Assembly: GCA_030144725.1 (NCBI GenBank)
Contig: JASKMD010000026.1
Span: 3,173,121 to 3,237,120, forward strand
Direction: 5' to 3'
Source: Haematococcus lacustris
Lineage: Eukaryota > Chlorophyta > Chlorophyceae > Chlamydomonadales > Haematococcaceae
Length of the DNA: 64,000 nucleotides
Within the stretch, counting starts at the first letter, position 1, and each line of letters starts with the position of its first letter. Shown one piece after another: positions 44,760 to 56,040 of this stretch. The notes beneath the pieces are model-generated. The model saw nothing but the letters and a program-made list of their open reading frames with translations. It was not told where the DNA came from and searched no databases. The translations under genes and the position numbers were made by a program.

Positions 44760-46574
44760 TGTCGGGCGCAGAAATTGCATGACATTTGCTGCTACAGGGT
44801 GCTGGAATGATTGCACTTGACAAGGTGGTAGTGGGGGTGGGAGTGGGTGGAGGATGGGAGTGGTGATGTGATAGTGGAGGATAAGGCTTTGTATGGCATG
44901 GCAGACACGTGCATGAGGCTTGGGTGCTGGCATGATTGCACATGACAGTGGAGGAGTATGAGGTTTTATGCTAAGTTGGTATAGTAGGGTCTAGGCGCAG
45001 TTGTGAGCCTCCAAACTGACATCTGCTTGTTACAGGGGGTGTGTGGGCCTTCACACAAGCCGCGTGCAAAAGGGGAGGCTGGAAAACCAGCGGCAACCGC
45101 TCAATTTCACTGGCGTGAAACTCTTTCACATTTTCACATGAAACACTTTCATTTTCATTGAGAATTGAAAATCTGAAGATCTGAAGATTCACAAGCCTGC
45201 CCCCATTGTGTTGAATTCGAGTTAACTGCAAGACGATACATTTACAATAGGGAACACACTTCCGCCAGGCCCTGGAAGGCGAGCCTTCAGTGTGAGCGGA
45301 ATGCCACCAGGCCACCCTGTACTCCTTATGCAACGTCCGTGACAAACTGTGAAAAGCGCCGTACCGAGGCAACAATATGCAGAATGGTGACATGTTTTAT
45401 CAACTGAAGGAATCGCCAGCTACTGTGCTTACTGCTGAACAAAGCTCTACAGGTCTAGCCTGATGGACAACCACCCAAACTGATACATTGATTTGGGTGG
45501 CACATCTGGGTGCAGGATACAAAGAATGTGCTTCATTTCTAGATTGAGCAGTGTATGTGAACACCACACAGCTGCCTTTGCAAACCATGCCAACGGTGTC
45601 AAATACGACCTTTTACCTCCTGCATGCTGGGGCCTGGTCATGCATGGTCACACATGGGCCCGCACCACCATGTGCAACAGACTTGGCCCAAACCACGACG
45701 AATGCAACACCGCTGGGGGGTGCTGATGCTGAGGTATGGCTGGATGTCTGCCCATCGTGGCCAGCTGCTGTGGCAGGAGCTAGACAGAAAAACCTCTGCC
45801 TGCATGGGGTCCTTGCCCTTGGCCTTCCCGACACGCCACACAGGCCCGCGCCACGCCCATGCAGCTCAGGCACCTGGTGCCACGCATGAGATGGCGTGGC
45901 TCTGCCAGCAGGCGCTGCCTCACCTGTTCAGTGGCTCACGCTGGCGCTGACCAGCAGTCTTGTGGCCTACCGCCCTGGTGCACGCTGCCTAGTTCCCTCC
46001 CACCACCTCCTTGCTCTTCTACTTGCTCCCCTCCCCCTCCTCCTCCTCCTCCTCCTAGAGGCATAGCTCCCTTTCCCTCCCCACCCCAAGCATCCTGGCT
46101 CTTGCAATCAGGCAGGCACCCGCTGGCGTCCCTTCAGGGGCACAGCCCCGCCCTGGTGCCAGGGCCATTGCAGCTTTAGCCACCGCCACCCCTGTTGAGG
46201 GTACTGCCTGCCACAGACACTACCACCACCAACGCCTGATAGCCACAGACGCCACCACTGCTGCCACCGCTAGCGACGCACCAGCACAGCTCCTCAGCGA
46301 GCAGGAGACATCAGGCCCTCAGCCTGTGTGCACCGCTGTACACAGCGCTGACGGGCTCTAGGCGGGCAGACGGGCATACCGGTGTCCCTTCCCCTCCCAA
46401 CGCCAAGCAGCCTGGCTTCAGCCATCAGGTCGGGTGGCTGCTCTGTGGTGTCTGCCGCTGCAGGCGAGGGGCCAGTCAACTAGCGTGCTGAGCGCATGCT
46501 GTCAGGTGGGCAGGTGGGCAGACCGGTGGCTGTTGCCTACCGGCTACTGCCGCTGGAGTCGCCGCATGGGGCTA
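44760..46574. other. spacer with second copy of the hAT-flanking word
   Basis: Second GCCCCCATTGTGTTGAATTC copy at 45199-45226. CTCCTCCTC run at 46034-46056. Short frames near 45600-45950 have no family signature. I see no gene. Confidence 0.45.
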
Positions 46575-49500
46575 TCACGGCAGCATGACCATGTCGGTGA
46601 AGTGCACGATGTTGCTCCCCCAGGCCCGGTCTGTGGCTAAGACATTGCCCGGCAGCTTGTTGCTGGGCCCCTGCACCGTGATGCTGAACCTGGCCTGGCC
46701 CGGCCTGCAGGGCACAGCAGGCAAGCTGGTCAGGCCCAGCAGCAGCAGCAGCAGCACGAGTAGCTGTAGCAGTGGCACCGGAGGCATCAAGGGCAGCAGG
46801 GGCCAGCCATTGGCTGCGTCGCTGAAGGTGAGGGGTCAGGGGTGCATACGCATGCAGAGGGGGAGGTGGGTAGGCAGAGGGCAGCAGCAGGCGGGGAGGG
46901 GAGGGGAGGGGAGGGGAGGGTGGAGCCCACTTGCACTCGCAGCCAGTTTGGCGGGGCAGGCAGCGGCCAGCGGGGCCCAGAATCCCGTCAGAGGCATCGC
47001 GGCAGCTGCACAACGTGACCACATCCCACACCCCGCCTTCGCCACCCTCAGCGACCCTCAACCACCCTGAACTCTGAACCACACCCTGAACCCTGAACCA
47101 CCCTGTATCATCCTCATCCACCCACAACCACCCGCAACCACCCCCAACCACCCTCAACCACCCTCAGCCGCTGCAGTGTCCACCCAACATGCTGCAATCA
47201 GTATTGTGGCAGGCCTCACACTACAGCCTGGACCAACCTGAGTCATGTCTCTACTCCTTTCAGCTGCCGCTAGCTAAGCCTCCCTAGCCTTGTCACACTC
47301 CCATCAGCTGCCGGCTCGCCAACACCAGATTTCAACCCCCACATTCTCACTAGCTGCCGACTCGCCCAGCCTACCAGATTCCACCACCCATGTCCATTTA
47401 AGCTGCCGGCTCGCCAAGCCTCACTGACTCACCCGCTGCTCTTGCTGCCACCCCTCCCCTCCCCTCATTGGCTCCATTAAGGCACCAGCGCCCTCATGCC
47501 TGACCCAACTCAGCCCGCCCCACCCTCATGCACCCCCTTGTTGTACTCACGCCTTGACTTTGGTGACCGTGAACTTCTTGCCCCAGAACATGGTGCCCAG
47601 CTGCGACACGCCCTCAGGGATGTCTGCTGAGCGGATGATGCGGTTGGGGACGACTGCAGCGGCACAGGGCAGGCAGGGCTGGCAGGGCAGGCAGGGCAGG
47701 CAGGGCAGGCAGGGCAGGCAGGGCAGGCAGGGCTGGCAGGGCTGGCATGGCTGGCAGGGCAGGCAGGGCTGGCATGGCTGGCAGGGCTGGCAGGGCTGGC
47801 AGGGCTGGCAGGGCAGGCAGGGCTGGCAGGGCTGGCAGGGCTGGCAGGGCAGGCAGGGCAGGCAGGGCAGGCAGGGCTGGCAGGGCAGGCGGGGCTGGCA
47901 GGCTGGCAGGCTGGCAGGGCTGGCAGTCTGGCAGGCTGGCAGTCTGGCAGGCTGGCAGGCTGGCAGGCCAGGCCAGGAGTGAGGAGGTGTGATGAGAGGG
48001 CGGTGTGGGGTGGTCCACAGAGGCTGGGAGCACACAGGCAGCGACACAGCCAGTGAATCCAGACCCAGGGGGTGGGAGGCTGGATCCCTTGGCACAGCCC
48101 AAGGAGGGCGGATGATCAGCCTGTGTCCCAGTTCAACCCTCATTACAATGCAATACACAAGCGAGCGGGCGGGGCGGGGCGAGCGGGGCAGTAGCTGCTG
48201 TGAATTTTAAGGCTACGTTTGATCCTGGACCACTGTCCCCTTGCTGGACATGGCTGGGCAGGGCAGGGCAGGGCAGGTGGGCGAGTGAATTGTTGGGAAG
48301 GCTGCTGTTCACCAGGAAGTTCAGAAACTGGTATTTGCACTGCATTCTCAGTACATGGTCAAGTGCTTGAAAATGCTGTTCCCAGCTATGTCCAGCGCAG
48401 CTGGCACTGACCGTGGAACTTCAAAACGTCCCATGTTGTGTTCTTCAGTGCGGGTGTGAACAGCTCGGCTGGGGTAGGGGACTCGATCTTAAGAACCTTG
48501 GTCATGATGCGGAAGGCCTAGACGGGCAGGGGGGGGGGACAGGGATGGAGTCGCAGACCGAGTCAGGGCAGTCAGTGGGCAGGAAGTTGTAGACCTTTGC
48601 TGAAAAGCAGGGGCGTGCCACATGGCCCAGTGAGCCAGGGTGACAGGGAGGTGCAGGCTGCTCACAGCACCTTGTAGGGGACTAGCAACTGCTGCAGCTG
48701 GGAGGGTGTTCCAAAGAGGCCTGCGAATGCGGGTTGGGCGTGATGTAGCAGCCTGTTTCTGCCATCTGGCAACACCTATGTTTTATTGCCCAAGTGTGGG
48801 AAAACATGTAGCTGCCGGCATGCTGCCTCCCTCCCTCCCCTAGAACCAACAGTCCCCTGCCCCGCCCCTTAAGTCTGCTTGCCTGCCCTACCTTCCGCCC
48901 TCTTCCCACCCTCCCTGCTCTGTTGCCATTTACCTGGTCTGTGGGCATGAAGATGGTGCTGTTCTGCATTGACCCGCTGGTCAAGCCAGTGTAGTTCATG
49001 ACGGCCACGGCGAAGTTCACATCGTCCCACCCAGCGGGCCTGCCAGCACCACCAGCTGGTCTTGGAGGGCTTGGGGGGTTTGAAGGGGGGTAAGCAGCCG
49101 GGCGGGCGGCTGGCGGGTCCGGTGAGGGCGCCCGGGGCAGCGCGGGCCAGCGTGGCTCAGGGCTGATCACGCTGACGGTGGCACGGGGGCTGGGTGGGGC
49201 GCGGGGCCCGCCGGAAGTGGGTGCTTGTGGGCCCTTGCTAGGGTCAGAAGAGGTATTCCGGGTGGGAGGGTATGCCGGCGTCCTGGGGCTGGATGGGGCG
49301 GGAGAAGGGGATGACGACGGTCTGGGGTTCGTTGAGGTTGACCTAGGGGGAGGGTATGCCGGTGGGCTGGGGCTGGATGGGGTGGTAGAAGGGGGTGACG
49401 ACGGTCTGGGGTTCGTTGAGGTTGCACTGGAGGGAGGGGAGGCTGGCCTGGGTGGTGGCACGCTGGGTGATCTTGATGGCCCAGGGTAGGATGGGGCTGG

Positions 49501-51041
49501 AGGGCCACGGCTCGTTGCTGGGGGGCTGGCTGGGCTGTTGCTCGCCAACAAGGACCTGCGGGGAGGGATGCAGGAGAGGAGGCAGGTGTGACCAGGGGTA
49601 ACATTTGCCAGGGGCCCAACAGCACGCCAGGGGCCGGGGCCGGGGCAGGGGGCTGGGGGGCGGGGCAGGGGCAGCGGGGCAGGGGCAGCGGGGCAGGGGC
49701 AGGGGCAGACAAAGCGGTGGCAAAGCAGGGGCAGGGGCACAGGGACAGGGGCCCAGACAATCCTACCTTCCAGAGGTGGGAGAAGGGGGTGACGACGGCC
49801 TGGGGCTGGGTGGGGTTGACCGAGGGGGAGGGTATGCCGGCGTCCTGGGGCTGGATGGGGCGGAAGAAGGGGATGAAGATGGCCTGGGGCTGGGTGGGGT
49901 TGACCGAGGGGGAGGGTATGCCGGCGTCCTGGGGCTGGATGGGGCGGAAGAAGGGGATGAAGATGGCCTGGGGCTGGGTGGGGTTGACCGAGGGGGAGGG
50001 TATGCCGGCGTCCTGGGGCTGGATGGGGCGGAAGAAGGGGATGAAGATGGCCTGGGGCTGGGTGGGGTTGACCGAGGGGGAGGGTATGCCGGCGTCCTGG
50101 GGCTGGATGGGGCGGAAGAAGGGGATGAAGATGGCCTGGGGCTGGGTGGGGTTGACCGAGGGGGAGGGTATGCCGGCGTCCTGGGGCTGGATGGGGCGGA
50201 AGAAGGGGATGAAGATGGCCTGGGGCTGGGTGGGGTTGACCGAGGGGGAGGGTATGCCGGCGTCCTGGGGCTGGATGGGGCGGAAGAAGGGGATGAAGAT
50301 GGCCTGGGGCTGGGTGGGGTTGACCGAGGGGGAGGGTATGCCGGCGTCCTGGGGCTGGATGGGGCGGAAGAAGGGGATGAAGATGGCCTGGGGCTGGGTG
50401 GGGTTGACCGAGGGGGAGGGTATGCCGGCGTCCTGGGGCTGGATGGGGCGGAAGAAGGGGATGAAGATGGCCTGGGGCTGGGTGGGGTTGACCGAGGGGG
50501 AGGGTATGCCGGCGTCCTGGGGCTGGATGGGGCGGAAGAAGGGGATGAAGATGGCCTGGGGCTGGGTGGGGTTGACCGAGGGGGAGGGTATGCCGGCGTC
50601 CTGGGGCTGGATGGGGCGGAAGAAGGGGATGAAGATGGCCTGGGGCTGGGTGGGGTTGACCGAGGGGGAGGGTATGCCGGCGTCCTGGGGCTGGATGGGG
50701 CGGAAGAAGGGGATGAAGATGGCCTGGGGCTGGGTGGGGTTGACCGAGGGGGAGGGTATGCCGGCGTCCTGGGGCTGGATGGGGCGGAAGAAGGGGATGA
50801 AGATGGCCTGGGGCTGGGTGAGGTTGACCGAGGGGGAGGGTATGCCGGCGTCCTGGGGCTGGATGGGGCGGAAGAAGGGGATAAAGAAGGGCTGGGGTTC
50901 GTTGAGGTTGCACTGGAGGGAGGGGAGGCTGGCCTGGGTGGTGGCACGCTGGGTGACCTTGATGGCCCAGGGTAGGATGGGGCTGGAGGGCCACGGCTCG
51001 TTGCTGGGGGGCTGGCTGGGCTGTTGCTCGCCAACAAGGAC
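46575..51041 (-). CDS. FAS1 (fasciclin-like) domain protein with long Pro/Ser-rich repeat region
   Basis: Extracellular-matrix type protein. Minus-strand exons: 49767-51041, 48934-49555, about 48666-48717, 48412-48517, an unresolved part near 48195-48350, 47551-47653, 46575-46704 (TGA). Junctions 49767/49555 and 47551/46704 match in phase; the 48934 to 48717 join and the part about 48195-48350 remain uncertain. The first two exons are Pro/Ser-rich ([12 protein letters not shown]) like algal hydroxyproline-rich wall proteins. The FAS1 part reads [25 protein letters not shown] (FAS1 H1-like box), [30 protein letters not shown], then [19 protein letters not shown] and [13 protein letters not shown] (H2-like box, typical C-terminal FAS1 end). 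Signal-peptide exon not found; it should lie above 51041. Cell-wall adhesion is the family role, inferred. Confidence 0.75.
46893..46920. repeat. GGGGA short run in an intron or flank
   Basis: GGGGAGGGGAGGGGAGGGGA run lying within the intron between the last two FAS1 exons. Confidence 0.8.
47668..47972. repeat. about 10-bp GGCAGG/GCTGGCAGG repeat in a FAS1 gene intron
   Basis: Alternating GGCAGGGCAGGCAGGG and CTGGCAGGGCTGG words for 300 bp, between the 47551-47653 exon and the next upstream exon. Artefactual frames on both strands. Confidence 0.93.
49413..49610 (-). repeat. duplicated exon start, copy 2 of the segment at 50900-51098
   Basis: The segment encoding [20 protein letters not shown], its CCCGCAG acceptor and the preceding intron tail (CCCTGGTCACACCTGCCTCC) occur at 50900-51098 and again here with few differences. 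Both exons start in the same phase, so this is a duplicated intron-exon boundary. Confidence 0.88.
49770..50890 (-). repeat. 84-bp coding minisatellite in the FAS1 gene
   Basis: Thirteen copies (TATGCCGGCG starts at 49833, then every 84 bp to 50841), almost identical. On the coding strand each unit gives 28 residues: [18 protein letters not shown] then [10 protein letters not shown]. Because 84 is divisible by 3, the array can grow or shrink without breaking the frame. Two diverged units also lie in the next exon (49260-49400). Confidence 0.95.
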
Positions 51042-51261
51042 CTGCGGGGAGGGATGCAGGAGAGGAGGCAGGTGTGACCAGGGGTGACATCTGCTGAGCT
51101 TGAAAGGCTAAAGGCAGCCAAGGGGCGAAAGGGCTGGGAAGTCAACAGCACATGAGGTACCAGTGCCTTTCAAAATGAGCAGCATGAGCAGCGTGAGCAC
51201 TCCCCTCCCACCAAAGTGTTCACAAGGAGATTGGCTGAACTGACTGACAAAGCTCAGCAGT

Positions 51262-51294
<33 letters not shown>

Positions 51295-52035
51295 CAATCG
51301 CAGTGTGATACTTGCTGGTCCCTCTTGGGCTGTTTCAAGCTTCCACCATTGCATGTCTGATTGAGCACATGACGGCTGCAGGGTTGAGCAAGGTGCAGCA
51401 AGGACGCAGCTGAGATGGCTGGGTTATGTCTGGTGGCCAGAGTTTCCCTGACCCCACCCACCTTGCGGCACCAGCTGTAGGGGTTGTGTCGGCCCTAGTG
51501 CCTACTCCCGTCCAAGGCTGGGCTCTGCCTGCGGGGCCAGCAGCGACAATTGCAGAGCTTGCCAGGTAGGCGAGCAGACAGGCAAGCAAGCAAGCTGCGG
51601 AGAGCTATACCCAGTGATGTTATTGCCGGCAGCCAGCAAGGCTAAGCATAACATTGCATGGTACATCGGCTTCATAAACATCTATCCTGTAGGTTCATGA
51701 CTACACTAAGCAATGCAGACCTATGCCAGGTAAAAGCTACTACAACTTGTCAAGGCATAGCTTGCATGAGGTATGGCTTGCTTCGAGTTAAAAGGTCATG
51801 CATGCTGGTGAACAAAGACCTCAGGCCTTCAGCCTGTGAGCACCGCTGTATACTACGTTGCAAGATGCCGCGTACGGTAGATGTCACGCCGTAAGGAGCA
51901 GGCTGGTCGGAGTGCCCTTTGCCCTTTGGTCGGAGTGCCCTTTGGGAGTGCGAGGACGAGTGACATCGCCTCCTGGGTATAATTAGGAGCTCAGCAGGTG
52001 TTAGTTGATATGAGCCTAGTGGCGCAATGCCTCCG
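51042..52035. other. FAS1 gene upstream region and spacer
   Basis: Probably includes the unresolved 5' exons of the FAS1 gene (minus strand). CAG run 51258-51292. A duplicated word GGTCGGAGTGCCCTTTG at 51906 and 51931. No other gene seen. Confidence 0.4.
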
Positions 52036-52556
52036 AGGAAGGCTGGAAGCCCCCAGCAGGGCAGGTGGAACAGCGCCTGGTGCGCCCAGCCTGGAGCCAG
52101 CAGCGTGACCAGCCAGTGCGGGGCATGATGTGGTGCCCAGTAGTGGCCCCCCGCAAGCCCCCACAGGCCCCATGCAGCAGCCAGGCAGCCACACAGGCAG
52201 CAGCCTCAGAGCCTGGGCCCAGCACTCCCCTGCCAGCCAAGCGCAGCAAGCGCACCAAGGCTGAGCCAGAGACAGCTGAGCCAAGCCAGCCCACCAAGGG
52301 CAAAGGCAAGGCCCAGGGCAAGGCTGCCAAAGCCAAGCCAGCACCACAGCCAGGCAGGTGGCTGGACAGGGACTGCAATGCAGCGCTAAACATGCAGCGC
52401 ATTGGGGAGAGCAAGTGGCGCCCGCTGGAGCTGTGCTTCTGGCCAGACCAGGGAGCACTGCCAGCCAAGGGCAAGGATTACCCTGGCCTGGGCTACAAGC
52501 GAGTGCGAGACAAGCCACCCAAGGCCCAGCAGCAGCAGCCTGCTGAGGCACAGTAG
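52036..52556 (+). pseudogene. Fanzor copy B, 5'-truncated
   Basis: One open frame from 52038: EGWKPPAGQVEQRLVRPAWS, then VRGMMWCPVVAPRKP, a Lys/Ala/Pro-rich linker, then GRWLDRDCNAALNMQRIGES (RuvC-III Asp in DRDCNAALN), KWRPLELCFWPDQGALP and KDYPGLGYKRVRDKPPKAQ, stop TAG at 52554-52556. No stops or shifts inside. RuvC-I and RuvC-II exons are absent; homology begins abruptly at about 52036. Nearly identical to copy D (59702-60145), so at least one of the two is a recent insertion. Confidence 0.9.
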
Positions 52557-52819
52557 TGTGTGCCCCCCCCCCCATTGGAGCTGTCAACAGCCTTCAATTA
52601 GTGCATGTTTTGTCATGCCAACTCTACGTCATAGCCCTGTCACAGGGGTCAGGCAATGCTGTAGGTGGTAGGCGACCGTGACCATGTGTATGCCATGTAT
52701 AGGCCATGTGCATGCCATGCGATGGGAACTCCACACAGACAAAAACACTGTTTTGTAGTGGTCCACAACTAGTGTGTTCGACTGCAATGAAGGCTCAAGG
52801 TTGAGGGCCAAGGTGCTGG
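52557..52819 (+). ncRNA. conserved Fanzor 3' tail (candidate guide-RNA region), copy B
   Basis: 263 bp after the stop, matching 60146-60407 almost base for base. Contains a C run (52563-52574), GGGTCAGGCAATGCTGTAGG, repeated CATGTGTATGCCATG words, GTAGTGGTCCACAACTAGTG and a terminal GGCCAAGGTGCTG. Non-coding. Fanzor guide RNAs are made from the element's 3' region, so I propose this role; it is an inference. Confidence 0.5.
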
Positions 52820-53575
52820 TGACCAAATAGTGCTGCTATCACGTACACTGTCCATTGCTCAAGTTGGGTAGCAGGCGCATATCCCTGTTGAGTGTGAGTC
52901 CCACGAGTGACGAGAGCAGTATGCAGAGAATCAGTCATCCATGTGGGTAGCGGTTAGTTCAGTAGTTGGTGAGCACCCTGTCAAATGTGGAACCTCGGCG
53001 GTGTTAACACGGCAACTGCGACGGCCGTAAGCGTGCACCAAGCTCCGCCGCGCAGCATGAAACGTGCATCAAGGTCGCCCCTCGCGGGCGCTGCATTCGG
53101 CGCCCATCACGCTTACGTTCCGAGGCGGGTGCGGGATGCAGATACTATGCAGCGTCTTGACAGCCCAGCCTCAGCTAGACGCGATACGACCGTGCGGTGG
53201 CGCAGTGGCATCTACAGCTTGGCGCTTCAACTCCGCACCCACCCGCCGTCAGCACCGCCATGAGCAGTAGGAGTAGCACGGCAGGTTGGGCCACCGGCGC
53301 TGTCATCGGCGTGAAGCCTCCACACGATGGCAGCGGCTCTTAAATAAATGCTGGGTGGCACGCTCAGTGTCAGCGCTGCAGGATCAGCGTGACAGGCGGG
53401 AGGTCCCGTGCAACAGCTGAATGAACAGCGCCAATGAAACGATATGCAGCTCGAGTAATCAGTGTGACGCTTAGTTCAGCGCTGACAACAATTTCTTCTT
53501 TCTATCACCTCATAATTGAGACTACTGTGCATTAGTTGTATGATTATGTGCTAAGGGGATACACAACATTCTAAA

Positions 53576-53960
53576 TCAAACTGGAGCGGCGAGGAGGCTC
53601 AGCGCCCGTAGCTCAGAGCTGCAGGCTGCCAACCTGGACAAGGCGCATGTGGCTGACCTGATAGAGGAGGCCGACACGCACCGCCGCCTACTGGGCATGA
53701 CCAAGCAAGTATCCCTGCAGGACACCCTGCCCCTGCCCTGCCACATGCGCCATGCGATGCATGTGTGCCAGTGTCTAGAGCAGTGGCAACAGCCCCCCAC
53801 CCCACCCGCACCAGGGCAGCCAAAGTGCAGCAAGCGTAGGGGTGGTCCCCGGACCCTGACCTTTTACCCACAGGCAAACATGTTGTTCCTTGTTGAATGA
53901 GTTTTGTTTGTCTGACTAAGGAGACCATGAGGCACCTCAGAGCCAGCACTGAGCCACCAC
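53576..53960 (+). pseudogene. coding-like remnant, possibly an upstream Fanzor exon
   Basis: Reads RSSELQAANLDKAHVADLIE then ADTHRRLLGM, and further on SKRRGGPRTLTFYPQANMLF ending LVE-stop, with a frame continuing ETMRHLRASTEPPLGQVVQH. The composition is protein-like but broken by a stop. Its place 220 bp upstream of copy C and the same strand suggest it is the decayed 5' part of that element, but I have no motif to prove it. Confidence 0.35.
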
Positions 53961-54170
53961 TGGGCCAGGTAGTTCAACACGGGTAAGCTTCGCAACAAGG
54001 GGTTTCATTTTGAGAGGACTGTGGAGACAAGCGGTGTCAGAGTGTGTGTGCTGTACACACGCCCCCTCCCCCCTCCTCCAACCCCACCCCCTGCGGCCAG
54101 CAGCAACAGCCGCCCAAGTGCAGCATCAGCAGCGGCCCATGCAGTGTGACTCCTCCACATAGGCAGGGGC

Positions 54171-55773
54171 ATGGCTGAGCAGCGTGAGTTTGTGTTTGAC
54201 CCAGCCACACAGATTGGGGTGGGCATCCACCCCGGCGTTACCCAGGCAGTCAGTGCAGCCTCAGGGGTGTGGGATTCGATGACAGGCCAGCTGCAGGCAG
54301 ACCAGCTGCGCCGGTGGAAGCTGACCAAGGGCCAGGTCAAGCATGGCAGTGGCCTGAACAATGCCCGCCGCACCACCATCGGTGGCTATCAGTGATTTTT
54401 TCTGCGAAATACGTAACGATCGGAACCAAAAGCTTGTTTTCCAGGCCTCAGTTTCGTTACCAAACGGTCCCTTGCGTCGACTGGCCTCGGCGGCTTCGTA
54501 ACCGAAAAATGAATTTTCGAAATCTAAAACTATTATTGGTATAAGAAAATGCTATGATATCTAGTATTCATAACGAAGCGTGACCAGCTGCGTAACCAGC
54601 CATGTGATGGTCCTGGACCCTTCGTGAACAGCATCAGCTTGGCTGTTTTGAAAAATATATCACTGGTGGCTAGTACCGATCCAGCCCCACCCTGAAGCAC
54701 CTAGCAGCAGCAAGCTCAGCCGGCACCTCCCTGGAGGCCAACTTAAAGCACATTACCATCACCCTGGCCACCTGGGATGCGGTGTGGGAGGTGTACCTGG
54801 ACCCAAAGTGGGCACGGCAGCGGCTGAGGCTGTACGGAGCCCTGGACCGGGCGCTGGAGCAGTTCTTCAAGCAGGTGAGGGTGGGTGTATAGGTGGGAGG
54901 GTACGGGACTGAGAGGTGGTGGGTTAGGCATGAGGTGAAAGAGTAGTTGACTGTGCCATGCCTAGTCTGTGCCACCATGTCAGCCACCATGTGTGTGCCT
55001 TGTGTGCATGGCTGCAGTTGAAGAAGAATATGGCGGAGGTGTCCATGCAACGCCATGGGCGTGCAAAGCAGCTCGTGGTCTTCTTTGGCACAGCTGGCAT
55101 TGGCACTGTGGGAGGTTAGGGTGTTGATGCGGTGTGCAGGCCCAGGGGCACAGACCAGCTGCGGGGCAGGGTGGTGCTAGTGGATGAGCATCGCCCCACC
55201 CGGGTCAGCTCAGCAGTGAATGGCAAGCAGCCTTGTAAGGAGCAGCTGAACAAACTTAATGCCACCAGGCCTGCAGGCTGGGAGGGCAGGTGGGCCTGGT
55301 GCGCCCAGCCTGGAGCCAGCAGCGTGACCAACCAATGCGGGGCCTGATGTGGTGCCCTGTAGTGCCCCCCTTGCAAATCCCCACAGCCCCCATGCAGCAG
55401 CCAGGAAGCCACACCGGCAGCAGTTTCAGAGCCAGGGCCCAGCACTCCCCCTCCAGCCAAGCGTAGCAAGCGCACCGAGGCTGAGCAGGCAGCTGAGCCA
55501 AATAATGGCGATGGCAAGGCCCAGGGCAAGGCTGCCAAAGCCAAGCCAGCACCACAGCCAGGCAGGTGGCTGGACAGGGACTGCAATGCAGCCTTGGACA
55601 TGCAACGCATTGGGGAGAGCAGGTGGCGCCCGCTGGAGCTGTGCTACTGGCCACAGCAGGGAGCTCTGTCAGCCTAGGGCAAGGAGTACCCAGGCTTGGG
55701 CTACAAGTGGGTGCGAGACAAGCGACCCAAGGCCCAGCAGCAGCAGCTGCAGCAGCCTGCTGAGGCACAGTAG
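54171..55773 (+). pseudogene. Fanzor copy C, longest but multiply broken
   Basis: The only copy that keeps the RuvC-I region: IGVGIHPGVTQAVSAASGVW (54216-54275), where the catalytic Asp of the family's DPG is His (CAC). Then LRRWKLTKGQVKHGSGLNNA, interrupted by a 276-bp MITE (54390-54665). It resumes in a shifted frame with LAAASSAGTSLEANLKHITI and YLDPKWARQRLRLYGALDRA (exon end 54873), next exon 55018-: RHGRAKQLVVFFGTAGIGTV, an in-frame TAG (55120-55122), a short internal deletion, then GRVVLVDEHRPTRVSSAVNG, a frame change near 55280, and WLDRDCNAALDMQRIGES with another TAG at 55675-55677. Final TAG 55771-55773. Introns resemble those of intact algal Fanzors. Clearly non-functional. Confidence 0.9.
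54390..54665. mobile_element. hAT-type MITE inserted in Fanzor copy C
   Basis: Terminal inverted repeats CAGTGATTTTTTC (left) and, on the complement of the right end, CAGTGATATATTTTTC. Flanked by the 8-bp direct repeat GTGGCTAT/GTGGCTAG (7 of 8 match). CAGTG-type ends and 8-bp target duplications are hAT hallmarks. 276 bp, more AT-rich than its surroundings, no coding capacity. Confidence 0.85.
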
Positions 55774-56040
55774 TGTGTGTTCACACTCGAGCTGTCATCA
55801 GCTTACATCAGTGCATGTCCGTCATGCCAAATCTACACAATAGCCCTAATGGGTCAGGCAATACTGTAGGTGGTAGGCACTCATGCACCATGTCCATGTG
55901 CATTGGGCATACTCCACACAGCCCATTAACACTATTTGAGTCTGGCCACTAGTGGTCCCTAGTATTCCCGCTAGTGGTACCTAGTGGCCACTACTGGTCC
56001 GGCTCAAATGGAGGCCCTTGTGAGGGACAAGGGGGCTGTT
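55774..56040 (+). repeat. diverged Fanzor 3' tail, copy C
   Basis: TTACATCAGTGCATGTCCGT, then GGGTCAGGCAATACTGTAGG, CCATGTGCATTGGGCATACTCC and several CTAGTGGTCC/TAGTGGCCACTA words, ending AATGGAGGCCCTTGTGAGGG. Same order of landmarks as the tails of copies B and D. Confidence 0.7.

Noticed and set aside
49588..51087. Plus-strand [20 protein letters not shown] frames
   Set aside because: Antisense of the coding 84-bp repeat; the minus strand has splice sites in phase and leads into the FAS1 domain.
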